Shown here: positions 16,296-24,474 of the stretch, in pieces
Numbering within the stretch: the first letter of the stretch is position 1
How the letters are laid out: the number at the start of each line of letters is the position of its first letter
Origin: Gemmatimonadota bacterium
GTDB taxonomy: Bacteria > Gemmatimonadota > Gemmatimonadetes > Gemmatimonadales > Gemmatimonadaceae
NCBI GenBank assembly: GCA_021299375.1
Contig: JAJTGR010000012.1
Coordinates: forward strand, 1 to 64,000
Direction of reading: 5' to 3'
Length of the DNA: 64,000 nucleotides
The notes under the pieces: generated by a model
Database searches by the model: none
What the model saw: only the letters and a program-made list of their open reading frames with translations
What the model was told of the DNA's origin: nothing
Translations under genes and position numbers: made by a program

Positions 16296-18007
16296 GCGGC
16301 GACTCCGGCAAAGCTGGAATGGGTGGATGGGAGGGACATCGGGAGCAGGACCGTAAAGCGGGTGCCCCGTGGCAAGGCATCGACCAGCACCACGCCGCGG
16401 TGCGCCTCGACAGCCCGGTGGACCACGGGCAAGCCGAGGCCGGTGCCGCCGGCCTTGCTGGAGACGAACGGCTCGAAGAGGCGCTCGCGCAGGGCGTCGG
16501 GAATCCCCGGTCCGTCGTCGGTCACCGTGATGGCCAGCAGCTCACCGGTGATGGCCGTCGAAGAGCCGCTGCGGGCGTCGGCAGGCCGGCGATCGACCTC
16601 GACGAAGACATGCCCCTCGTCGCCGACCGCCTGCACGGCATTGAGTACGAGATTGAAGACCGCGCGATGCAGCAGATCCTCGTCACCGTCGAGCCGCGGC
16701 AGTTCAGGGGCAATGTCGACCTGGACGATCGCGCCCGGCGCCCGATCGGGGTGCGACGCCGCCAGCATGGCCGCGCCGTAGGCGATGGCTCCCACATCGA
16801 GCAACGCCAACTGGCTGACACCCGTCCGGGCGAAGTCGAGGAAGTCGGCGAGCAGCCGGCTCAGCCGATCGGCTTCCCGCACGACCAGGTCGTGCAGGAT
16901 GCGATCGTCGTCATCGTCCTCCCGGCCCCCTTCCGGCACTCGCCGACGGGCCAACTGCTCGGCGGCGCTCCGGATAGACGCCAGCGGATTACGGATTTCG
17001 TGGGCCAGCGAGGCACTCAGCTCGGCGACCGCCTGCAGGCGTTCTGCCCGGACATGCAGCGACTGGATGCGCTTGGTGTCCGAGATATCCTGAAAGATCG
17101 CGGTGGCCGTCACGAGGCCGTCAGGACGCGTGCCCTCGGCCACCGTGGTCGTCACGCCGATCTCCACCTCTTCCTCGCCGCGCCTGATGAACCCTTCGGC
17201 GCGGGACGTGCGCACCCGATCCCGAGCGCTGCGCTCGAGCAGCCCCACGAGGTGTGGCGAGACCGGCAGGAGGGCGGGGAGGACGGGCTGGCCGGTATAC
17301 GCGCGCAAGTCGAGCCCCAGCAGCTCCGACGCCGCCGGGTTCGCGTAGAGCAGCCGCCCATGCACATCCACTGTCATGATGCCGGAGCGGATGGTCCGCA
17401 GGATGTCCGCCGCCTCGAGCTGGACCTTGACCAGCTGGGCTGCGAGTTCCTCTCGGCCTGCCCCCGCCTGCCGCAGACGCAGCGCGACGTAGCCCGAGCC
17501 GAGCGCCACCACCACGAACACGGCCACCTGCACCGTCGCCCCGAGATACGGGGTCCCGGCGCGCAACCATAACACCTCGGCCACATACAGCAGGCACGAC
17601 GCGGCGGCGACGGCCAGCCCACCGCGAAAGGGAAGCAGGAGCGCGGCGCTGGCAATGACGAGGATGTACAGGGCCGCGAACTGCGAACTCCATCCGCCCG
17701 TGATGTGCACCACCGCCGTGACGAGCAGCAGATCCGCCGCACACTGGGTGCCGTAGAACACCTTCCCCAAGGGACGCCGCTCGATCTCCGCGTAGATCGC
17801 CGAGAGGACGGTCACGAGCGTGGCCGCGGCGAAGGTCACGGTCGCGATCAGCGTGTCCGAGGGCGCCGCCTTTTTCCACGCGAACATGGCCGCCACGAGA
17901 ATGGCGCAGGCCAGCGTGACGCGCCCCAGCCAGACCCAGCGCAGCATCCGCCGGGGATCGAGTAGCTCCTGAACAGGCTCGGGGGGGAACGCGGGAGTGT
18001 GTCGCAC
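16292..18007 (-). CDS. pilS: Sensor histidine kinase PilS
   Basis: The protein has about six N-terminal membrane helices (from MLRWVWLGRVTLACAILVAAMF to about residue 170), a PAS domain (IMTVDVHGRLLYANPAASELLG), a HisKA domain with HEIRNPLASIRSAAEQL and an HATPase with GTGLGLPV, the PilS layout. It is the cognate kinase of the overlapping pilR. The ORF stays open to a TTG at 18097; I prefer the GTG at 18007 (571 residues), with an ATG at 17947 possible but cutting conserved-looking sequence. A five-residue Asp run (REDDDDDR) interrupts the phospho-transfer region. Confidence 0.88.
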   Translation of the reverse strand: MRHTPAFPPEPVQELLDPRRMLRWVWLGRVTLACAILVAAMFAWKKAAPSDTLIATVTFAAATLVTVLSAIYAEIERRPLGKVFYGTQCAADLLLVTAVVHITGGWSSQFAALYILVIASAALLLPFRGGLAVAAASCLLYVAEVLWLRAGTPYLGATVQVAVFVVVALGSGYVALRLRQAGAGREELAAQLVKVQLEAADILRTIRSGIMTVDVHGRLLYANPAASELLGLDLRAYTGQPVLPALLPVSPHLVGLLERSARDRVRTSRAEGFIRRGEEEVEIGVTTTVAEGTRPDGLVTATAIFQDISDTKRIQSLHVRAERLQAVAELSASLAHEIRNPLASIRSAAEQLARRRVPEGGREDDDDDRILHDLVVREADRLSRLLADFLDFARTGVSQLALLDVGAIAYGAAMLAASHPDRAPGAIVQVDIAPELPRLDGDEDLLHRAVFNLVLNAVQAVGDEGHVFVEVDRRPADARSGSSTAITGELLAITVTDDGPGIPDALRERLFEPFVSSKAGGTGLGLPVVHRAVEAHRGVVLVDALPRGTRFTVLLPMSLPSTHSSFAGVAA

Positions 18008-18137
18008 GCCGTGGTGAACGTCGTTTGAGGAGGGTGGAACAGGGGGCCGGGCACATCGCAACAGGCGCGGAATGCCCGGTGGTCTTGCAGATTGCAAGAC
18101 CCTGACGAATCACCCGTCTGTCCGTTTCCTTTCGGTC

Positions 18138-19496
18138 ATGCTTGCCGACGCTCCGTTGACTGCAGAACCAGCCCTGACCTTCGGGACCATTTCGGTCCGC
18201 TTGCTCTTCGTGCTGTTGCTGGTGCTGCTCAATGCGTTCTTCGTGGCCGCCGAGTTCGCCCTGGTCGCCGTGCGGCGCAGCCGCATCGATCAGATGGCGG
18301 CCGACGGCGACGGCAAGGCCATGGTTGTCCAGCGGGCGCTCGCCCAGCTCGACCGGTACATCTCCGGCACGCAGCTCGGCATCACCCTGGCCTCGCTCGC
18401 CCTCGGTTGGATTGGCGAACCCGCCGTCGCCGTGCTGGTGGACAAGGCCCTGCGGCTCGTGGGCATCACGCCGGCGCCGGGCGCCGTGCACACCGGTGCC
18501 GGAATCGCGGTGGCCTTCCTGGTGATCACGTTCCTGCACATCGTGCTTGGCGAGCTCGCCCCCAAGTCCATTGCCCTGGCCAAGCCGGAGTCGGTGAGTC
18601 GATGGGTCGCCCGGCCGCTGATGCTCTTCTCCAAGGCCATGTCGCCATTCATCAGCTTCCTGAACGGCACGGCCAACCGCATGCTCGCCCTCGTGGGGAT
18701 CGAGCCCGCCTCCGAAGGCGGACATGTGCACAGCCCCGAAGAGCTGCGCCTGCTGGTGATGCAGGCGCGGGCCCACGGCACCCTCGACGAGTCCGACTCG
18801 GCCATGCTCGCCGGCGTGTTCGATTTCCACAACAAGCGGGCACTGGACGTGATGCGACCGCGGACGGACATGGTGGCCATCGCCGAAGATGTCGATCGCG
18901 ATGAACTCGCGGAGATCCTGCGCCGGGAGCGGTACTCGCGCTATCCGGTCTACCGGGATACGGCCGACGACATCGTGGGGGTCTTCCTCGCCAAGGATTT
19001 CTGGCTCGCCGAACATCCGGAGACGTTCGAGCTGCGAGCGGTCCTGCGGGAACCGCTCTTCGTGCCGGCCACACGGGCAGCCGAACGGGTGCTCGACGAC
19101 CTGCGTCGGACCCGCGCACACCTCGCCGTGGTGCTCGACGAGTACGGTGGGACGGCGGGCATCGTGACGATGGAAGATCTGGTGGAGGAGGTGATCGGCG
19201 ACATCGCGGACGAGTACGATCCGCTCTCGCGTGACGCCCTGTTGTTCGACGGGGTGCTCGAACTGGCAGGGTCCATGTCGCTCGTCGACGTGCGCTCTGA
19301 TCACAAGTTGCCCATTCCCGACGGCGACTGGAGTACGCTGGGCGGCTATGCCTTTGCCGCGCTCGGCCGGCTTCCGCGCGTTGGCGATCGGGTGACGTAT
19401 CCCGGAGGTGAGTTGGAAGTCGTCGCGATGGACGGCCGGCGCGTGGCGGCACTTCGCGTACACCGCCGCGCCGACATCGAGGAGGTTCGTACATGA
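18138..19496 (+). CDS. CNNM/CorC-HlyC family membrane protein (DUF21-CBS)
   Basis: The protein has an N-terminal DUF21 membrane region (three to four helices, starting VRLLFVLLLVLLNAFFVAAEFALV), a tandem CBS pair at about 205-330 (VMRPRTDMVAIAEDVDRDE and VVLDEYGGTAGIVTMEDLVEEVIGDI) and a C-terminal CorC_HlyC domain at about 350-430. Such proteins are linked to magnesium or cobalt efflux; the old name hemolysin is misleading. The ATG at 18138 follows an intergenic gap shared with divergent pilS; an upstream in-frame extension to 18072 adds no recognisable sequence. It overlaps the methyltransferase gene by four bases. Confidence 0.92.
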   Translation: MLADAPLTAEPALTFGTISVRLLFVLLLVLLNAFFVAAEFALVAVRRSRIDQMAADGDGKAMVVQRALAQLDRYISGTQLGITLASLALGWIGEPAVAVLVDKALRLVGITPAPGAVHTGAGIAVAFLVITFLHIVLGELAPKSIALAKPESVSRWVARPLMLFSKAMSPFISFLNGTANRMLALVGIEPASEGGHVHSPEELRLLVMQARAHGTLDESDSAMLAGVFDFHNKRALDVMRPRTDMVAIAEDVDRDELAEILRRERYSRYPVYRDTADDIVGVFLAKDFWLAEHPETFELRAVLREPLFVPATRAAERVLDDLRRTRAHLAVVLDEYGGTAGIVTMEDLVEEVIGDIADEYDPLSRDALLFDGVLELAGSMSLVDVRSDHKLPIPDGDWSTLGGYAFAALGRLPRVGDRVTYPGGELEVVAMDGRRVAALRVHRRADIEEVRT

Positions 19497-20302
19497 TGAC
19501 CATGAGGCGGTGGTGGCTCGGTCCCGCAGTGTTCGGCGCGGCCTTTGCCTGCGGCGCGACGGCCGACAACGCTCCCCGTACCGCCGGGCGGGTCGCCCTC
19601 GCCATCGGCCAGGATACGATCGGCCCCGCTGCGGCGCCGGGGGCGCCGGCGCAGGCGTTTCCCGCGCCCTCTCGCCCGGTCGCCGATATTGTCGCCCCAC
19701 GCTGGACCGCCGAGGCACTCCGTGATGACGCCGGCGAGTTTGCGCGGGTCGTGCGGCTCGCCAAGATCAGGGCGGGCATGCAGGTCGCAGACATCGGCGC
19801 CGGCGACGGCTACTATGTGGCGCGCCTGTCGCCGCTGGTGGGAGCCACAGGGCGGGTCTTTGGGCAGGATATCATCCCCGACTATCTCACGCTGCTGCAG
19901 CGGCGTGTGCGCCGGGAGGCCTTGGCGAACGTACAGGTAGTCGCCGGTGACCCGCACGACCCGCGCCTACCCGCGAAGAGCGTGGATGTCGCCCTCATGA
20001 TCCACATGTACCACGAGATCGAGCAACCGTACGCCTTGCTGTGGAATCTCGCCACGGCGATGCGCCCTGGTGGGACGCTGGTGATCCTCGACCTCGAGCG
20101 CCCCACCTATGGCCACGGGACGCCCCCCGACCTGCTGCGGTGCGAACTGCGGACCGTGGGCTACCGCGAACGCTCGTTCACCCGTACGGCCCTCGAGGAG
20201 TACGTGGCGGTGTTCGAGGCACCGGACAGCCTGTCTCGTCCGACCCCCGAGGCGATCACGGCGGCCCGCCGGCGCACGCCCTGCCTGGCACCTCGGGAGT
20301 GA
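19493..20302 (+). CDS. Exported class I SAM-dependent methyltransferase-like protein
   Basis: Residues about 85-215 form a Rossmann methyltransferase fold: motif I VADIGAGDGYYVARL, an acidic residue after strand 2 (GQDIIPDY) and motif IV-like VDVALMIHMYHEIEQP. An N-terminal hydrophobic stretch ending FGAAFACGA resembles a lipoprotein signal, with low-complexity sequence to about 60, so the enzyme may act outside the cytoplasm, which is unusual for an enzyme needing SAM. The substrate is unknown. It overlaps the CorC-like gene by ATGA and lies 14 bp before arfB. Confidence 0.8.
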   Translation: MMTMRRWWLGPAVFGAAFACGATADNAPRTAGRVALAIGQDTIGPAAAPGAPAQAFPAPSRPVADIVAPRWTAEALRDDAGEFARVVRLAKIRAGMQVADIGAGDGYYVARLSPLVGATGRVFGQDIIPDYLTLLQRRVRREALANVQVVAGDPHDPRLPAKSVDVALMIHMYHEIEQPYALLWNLATAMRPGGTLVILDLERPTYGHGTPPDLLRCELRTVGYRERSFTRTALEEYVAVFEAPDSLSRPTPEAITAARRRTPCLAPRE

Positions 20303-20316
20303 GTCCGAGAGGGTCC

Positions 20317-20760
20317 ATGCCTGACCGGTCCGAGTACGAGGCGCTCGATGTGGCGCCCGGCGTGCGCATCCCGCTTGCCGAGCTGGAGATTCAGGCGATC
20401 GGCGGCGGTGGGCCAGGCGGACAGCATGTGAATCGGAGCGCCACACGGATTGCGCTGCAGTGGAACGTGCGGACGACCCGGGCGCTCCACGACGAGCAGC
20501 GGGCTCGCGTGCTCGACAAGCTGGCGGCCCGCCTCGACAGCAACGGCGCCGTGCGCATTGTGGCCGGCGAGTTCCGCAGCCAGCAGCAGAACCGTCGCGC
20601 GGCACTGGACCGCCTGCGCCAGCTGGTGTCGCGGGCACTGATCGTACCCCGCCCGCGGAAGGCCACCCGACCGTCTCGCGGCGCGGTGGAAGAGCGGCTC
20701 AACGCCAAGCGGCAACGTGCCCAGACCAAGCAGCAGCGCCGACGCGGCCACGAAGACTGA
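20317..20760 (+). CDS. arfB: Alternative ribosome-rescue factor / peptidyl-tRNA hydrolase ArfB
   Basis: The 147 residues contain the release-factor GGQ motif (GGGGPGGQHVNRSATRI) and a basic C-terminal tail (RLNAKRQRAQTKQQRRRG), the ArfB/YaeJ layout: the tail enters the empty mRNA channel of a stalled ribosome and GGQ hydrolyses the peptidyl-tRNA. There is no codon-recognition domain, unlike RF1/RF2. The ATG at 20317 follows a GAGAGGG ribosome site; the long ORF from 20041 is out of context. Confidence 0.93.
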   Translation: MPDRSEYEALDVAPGVRIPLAELEIQAIGGGGPGGQHVNRSATRIALQWNVRTTRALHDEQRARVLDKLAARLDSNGAVRIVAGEFRSQQQNRRAALDRLRQLVSRALIVPRPRKATRPSRGAVEERLNAKRQRAQTKQQRRRGHED

Positions 20761-20778
20761 GGGCGCATCGCGCTGCCC

Positions 20779-20807
20779 CGAGCATGGGGCGCGCGCCCCA
20801 AGGCTCG
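20779..20807. terminator. Hairpin between convergent genes arfB and the beta-barrel gene
   Basis: CGAGC-TGGGGCGC / GCGCCCCA-GCTCG makes a nested inverted repeat between two convergent stop codons. No T-run follows on either strand, so it would be a weak or factor-assisted bidirectional terminator. Confidence 0.4.
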
Positions 20808-20819
20808 CAGCGAGGGTCG

Positions 20820-21542
20820 TCAGAACGCGATGATGTTCACGCCTGCGTAATAGGTGACGAAGTCGGCGCGGCCGCGCGCCGGGATGGCCGGGCGATTGCT
20901 CTGGAAGGCTTCCCGGACGCGATCGTCGGTGAGGTAGCGCACGTCATCGTGACGCAGGTAGCGGGCACCGACGTCGAGACGTACCGGACGCCGACCGTTC
21001 GTGACACGCAGGTAGGCCCCGACCGCCCCGCCGTACGCCCATACGGCGTCACTGGAATTGGTGGTACTCGCAAACGGGGTGTTCGTGTTCTGCGAGCCCT
21101 CGACGGTGCTTTCCGTCCAGAACACCGAAAACCCGCCGAGCGCCGTTGCGTACGGAGTGAAGCGCCCCGACGGCCCCAGCAGCTGCGGGCCGCCGACCAC
21201 CGACACGATGTTGCTCGATGTCCGAAGGTCGAGTTGGATCAGGCCGCCCGTGCCCGCCAGCGGAATGCGCCGTCGGGTGTTGGCGTACGTCACGAACGAG
21301 AAGTCGCCGCGCAGGTTGACGATCCCATTGCCATCGAGCGCGCCGAGCACGTACCCGCCGAGACCGAATCCATTGTCGGTGTTGCGGCCAAAGTCGCCTC
21401 TCGGCTCGGTGACCTGCAGGTGGAGGCCGGCCGATCCGCGCCCGGAGGGAGGGCTCGACGGAGTGTTCTGCGCCGCGAGCCACGTCGGCAGCGACAGGAG
21501 CGGGGCCGCCACGGCGGCGGCCAGGTAGATGAGGGCGCGCAT
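20820..21542 (-). CDS. Putative outer-membrane beta-barrel protein
   Basis: The 240-residue protein has a signal peptide (MRALIYLAAAVAAPLLSLPTWLAAQ) and alternating amphipathic strands typical of small outer-membrane barrels or opacity-type proteins: VNLRGDFSFVTYANTRRRIPL, FTPYATALGGFSVFW, VRLDVGARYLRHDDVRYL, and a C-terminal FVTYYAGVNIIAF ending in Phe, the barrel-assembly signal. The function is unknown. It is convergent with arfB and divergent from the export cluster. Confidence 0.8.
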   Translation of the reverse strand: MRALIYLAAAVAAPLLSLPTWLAAQNTPSSPPSGRGSAGLHLQVTEPRGDFGRNTDNGFGLGGYVLGALDGNGIVNLRGDFSFVTYANTRRRIPLAGTGGLIQLDLRTSSNIVSVVGGPQLLGPSGRFTPYATALGGFSVFWTESTVEGSQNTNTPFASTTNSSDAVWAYGGAVGAYLRVTNGRRPVRLDVGARYLRHDDVRYLTDDRVREAFQSNRPAIPARGRADFVTYYAGVNIIAF

Positions 21543-21677
21543 GGCATGTTGTACGCACGGCGCGGCGAAAAGTGTCACCGCGGGGGGGCAGCGTCTCCCG
21601 CCTGAGCCCAAACCAGCACGATGAACACGCCGACACCTTGAATCCCGAGCAGAGATGTCGTAGTTGTTCGGGTTATC
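21543..21677. other. Intergenic spacer upstream of the beta-barrel gene and the export cluster
   Basis: The spacer separates a minus-strand barrel gene from plus-strand sequence. I see no convincing promoter pair or operator. The stretch ATGTCGTAGTTGTTCGGGTTATCATG near 21655-21680 is the least GC-rich part and a plausible promoter area for the genes to the right. Confidence 0.35.
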
Positions 21678-22130
21678 ATGCCGCGCCCGGCCCGCCACCG
21701 CCCGTTCCTGCTCGCGCTCCTTTTGGGAGTGCTGGTTGCGGCGTGGCGACCAGCCGAGGCGGCCACGACGGTGGCGGCGACGACAGAGCCGGCCAGTCGC
21801 CCCGATTGGCCGAGCGTCGCGGGACTGCCCGTGGCCGCCGTACGCGAAGTCGACGGGCTGGCGCCCGCGGCGCCGACGCACCGCCAGCCGGCCGCTCAGG
21901 TGAGCGTCGCGTCGCGTACCCGGGCACGGTGCTGGTACCGCGGCCCGGCACGGCGTAGCGGCCGCTCTGCCGAGTGTGGCGCCGGTGCCTCGGCGTTGCC
22001 GGGAAGCATTCCGCCGTGCGCCGCGTTCTCTGGAGGGGGGCAGTGCGGCATCCGCGGCTGCCGGTGTCTCGACACCGACACGGGTTCTCTCGGGGCGGTG
22101 TCGTCTCGCGCCCCGCCGTCGCACCACTGA
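21678..22130 (+). CDS. Possible small secreted protein of unknown function (doubtful)
   Basis: The ORF begins with a credible signal peptide (MPRPARHRPFLLALLLGVLVAAWRPAEA) and the first 75 codons have the high GC third positions of real genes. Beyond about residue 78 the quality drops and several Cys appear; a plausible continuation (VAYPGTVLVPRPGTA then stop) lies in another frame, suggesting a short product, a frameshift or decay. It lies just before the export cluster and could be a cargo or an accessory, but nothing in it identifies a function. Confidence 0.35.
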   Translation: MPRPARHRPFLLALLLGVLVAAWRPAEAATTVAATTEPASRPDWPSVAGLPVAAVREVDGLAPAAPTHRQPAAQVSVASRTRARCWYRGPARRSGRSAECGAGASALPGSIPPCAAFSGGGQCGIRGCRCLDTDTGSLGAVSSRAPPSHH

Positions 22131-22191
22131 GCCGCAAGGACGCGGTTTCGTTGCGTCACCGCCGTCAGGCGGCGTACCCCGCGTGCGGTCG

Positions 22192-24471
22192 ATGAGCGAT
22201 GTCGTCGCCGCCCACCCAAGCCACTCCTCCGTCATTCGACCCGCGCGCATGTCCGCACAGGCTACCCGCGTCAATCAGCTCGTTGCAGCCGCCCTCGGCC
22301 TGGAAGTCGATCAGGCCCGGTGGCGCGTCCTCACCCGCCAGATCTCGGTCGACGCGCCGCTTGCCGAGCGCGTCCGATCGATTGGGGGGGCCGTGGACAT
22401 CGGTTACCTCGATCGCGTCCTTTCGCCCGCGGAGTTCCGACAGGCGATTGTCGATCGGCAATTGCCGCTGGTGCTCGTCACCGCGGATGGCGCACAGGCG
22501 CTTGTCCTGTGGTGTACTGACGACGAGCGGCTCGAAGCACGTCTGATTGCCCGCGACGGCGAGGAAGAGCGCCTCGAGGCGGCGGAGTCCGACTTTGCGG
22601 ACATGGTGTGGCGACGGACCGGTACCACCGGCAGCGCGACCGTGCTCGCCCCCATGGCCCTGCGCCCATCGGCCAGCGAACGGGGCGACACCGTGCCACA
22701 CAGCCCCGTGGGCCCCGAGACGGGCGATGGCGAGCCGGTCCACCGCACGCCGGTGGAACGCACCCTGTCGATGATGGCGCGCGAGCGGCGGGAGATCCTC
22801 ACGGTCTTCTTCTACGCCACGCTTTCCGGCGGCCTGAGCCTCATCCTGCCACTCGCCGTCGGCGGCATCGTGCAACTGGTGCAGGGCCGGCTGTTCCTGC
22901 AGCCGGTGGTGGTGCTCATCTCGTTCGTCATTCTCGGCACCATCGTGGCTGGCGTCATCCAGGTGGGCATCCTGAAGGTGGTCGAGCGCATCCAGCAGCG
23001 AGTCTTCGCGCGGATGGCGCTGGAATTCGCGTTCCGGGTGCCTCGCCTGAGGTATGCGGCCTCGCTCGAGTCGAACCTGCCGGAACAGATGAACCGGCTG
23101 TTCGAGGCGGTGGTGATTCAGAAGGGCATCCAGAAACTGCTCATCGACGTGCCCACGGCGCTGCTCACGATCGCCTTCGGCCTGATCCTGCTGACGGTCT
23201 ACAGTCCGTGGTTTTCGGTGTTCGCGGTGGCGGTGGTGTTCATTCTCTACCTGATCATTCGCTGGACCGGACCGGAGGGGCTGCGCACCTCGATCGTGGA
23301 GTCGAAGTACAAGTACAAGGCCGTGCACTGGCTCGAGGAACTGGCGCGTGCCTTCCATGCCTTCAAGTATGCCGGCGACTCCACCTTGCCGGTCGAGCGC
23401 ATGGATGACGTCATCACTGGCTACCTCAAGTACCGCAAGAAGCACTTCGCGGTACTCGTCAAGCAGACGATCGCGCTCATCGGCTTCAAGACCTTCATCA
23501 CCGCCGCCGTCCTGATTCTCGGTGCCACGCTGGTACAGACCAATCGCCTGCTGCTGGGGCAGTTCGTGGCCGCCGAAGTCGTGATCGTCACGGTGCTCGT
23601 CGGCGTCGAAAAGCTCATCACGAGCCTGGCCACGGTCTACGATGTCCTCACCTCGGTCGACAAGGTCGGTCACGTGACCGACCTGCCGCTCGAGGGGCGT
23701 GGGGGGCTCGCACCGGTCCACAGGCCGGGCATCGGCATCGCCATCGAGACGCGGGACCTGCGCTACCGGTATCCGAGCGCGCCGTCGGCATCGGTCGACG
23801 GGGTGTCCGTGCGCATCGAACCCGGCCAGCGCGTGGCACTCATGGGCTTCGACGGATCGGGGCGCAGCACCCTGCTCAAGCTGCTCGGTGGCCTGATGGA
23901 CGACTACGACGGAACGATTCGCTTCGATGGCATCACGCTGCGGGACCTCGACCGCCCCGCCATGCGGGCCCGGATCGGCCAGATGCTGTCGTGGACCGAC
24001 CTGTTCGATGGCACCATCGAGGAGAACATCTCGGTCGGGCGAGCGCACATCACCCCGACGGACGTGCGCGAGGCGCTCGACGCGCTACACCTCACCGATG
24101 AAATCCAGCATCTGCCGCAGGGCATCCAGACGGAGCTCACCAATGGTGGCCGCTCGCTGCCGTCGCACCTCTCCAACAAACTGCTCATCGCGCAGGGCAT
24201 CGTGGGCAACCCGCGGCTGGTGGTGCTGGACGATTTCTTCCAGAACCTCGACGCGGCATCGCGGACGCTGATCATCCGCATGCTGACCGAACGGGCGCGC
24301 CCGTGGACGGTGCTGGCCGTCTCACATGACCCGCAACTCCTCGCCGCGTTCGACCGCGTCCTCGTGGTTGATAATGGCCGCATTGTTCGCGACGGGTCCT
24401 TCGAGGACGTGCGCCGTGACCCGCTCTGCCGAAACTTGCTGCACGAATCCCTTGGTCTCACCGGAGCCTGA
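22192..24471 (+). CDS. ABC exporter with degenerate nucleotide-binding motifs
   Basis: The 759-residue protein has an N-terminal domain of about 180 residues (degenerate peptidase-like position, no catalytic residues seen), an exporter membrane domain at about 200-480 and a nucleotide-binding domain from about 520, the layout of type I secretion ATPases. The binding motifs are altered: Walker A is GFDGSGRST (Lys to Arg), the Q-loop position reads IGQMLSWTDLF (Gln to Ser), LSGGQ is replaced by LPSHL, and Walker B ends LDDFF (Glu to Asp). The D-loop and H-loop (VSHD) remain. HlyD and TolC partners follow directly. The start could also be the ATG at 22249. Confidence 0.88.
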   Translation: MSDVVAAHPSHSSVIRPARMSAQATRVNQLVAAALGLEVDQARWRVLTRQISVDAPLAERVRSIGGAVDIGYLDRVLSPAEFRQAIVDRQLPLVLVTADGAQALVLWCTDDERLEARLIARDGEEERLEAAESDFADMVWRRTGTTGSATVLAPMALRPSASERGDTVPHSPVGPETGDGEPVHRTPVERTLSMMARERREILTVFFYATLSGGLSLILPLAVGGIVQLVQGRLFLQPVVVLISFVILGTIVAGVIQVGILKVVERIQQRVFARMALEFAFRVPRLRYAASLESNLPEQMNRLFEAVVIQKGIQKLLIDVPTALLTIAFGLILLTVYSPWFSVFAVAVVFILYLIIRWTGPEGLRTSIVESKYKYKAVHWLEELARAFHAFKYAGDSTLPVERMDDVITGYLKYRKKHFAVLVKQTIALIGFKTFITAAVLILGATLVQTNRLLLGQFVAAEVVIVTVLVGVEKLITSLATVYDVLTSVDKVGHVTDLPLEGRGGLAPVHRPGIGIAIETRDLRYRYPSAPSASVDGVSVRIEPGQRVALMGFDGSGRSTLLKLLGGLMDDYDGTIRFDGITLRDLDRPAMRARIGQMLSWTDLFDGTIEENISVGRAHITPTDVREALDALHLTDEIQHLPQGIQTELTNGGRSLPSHLSNKLLIAQGIVGNPRLVVLDDFFQNLDAASRTLIIRMLTERARPWTVLAVSHDPQLLAAFDRVLVVDNGRIVRDGSFEDVRRDPLCRNLLHESLGLTGA

Positions 24472-24474
24472 CCC

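Noticed and set aside
14343-16781. 812-residue plus-strand ORF
   Set aside because: Antisense to pilA, pilR and pilS, whose motifs are unmistakable; the plus product is low-complexity.
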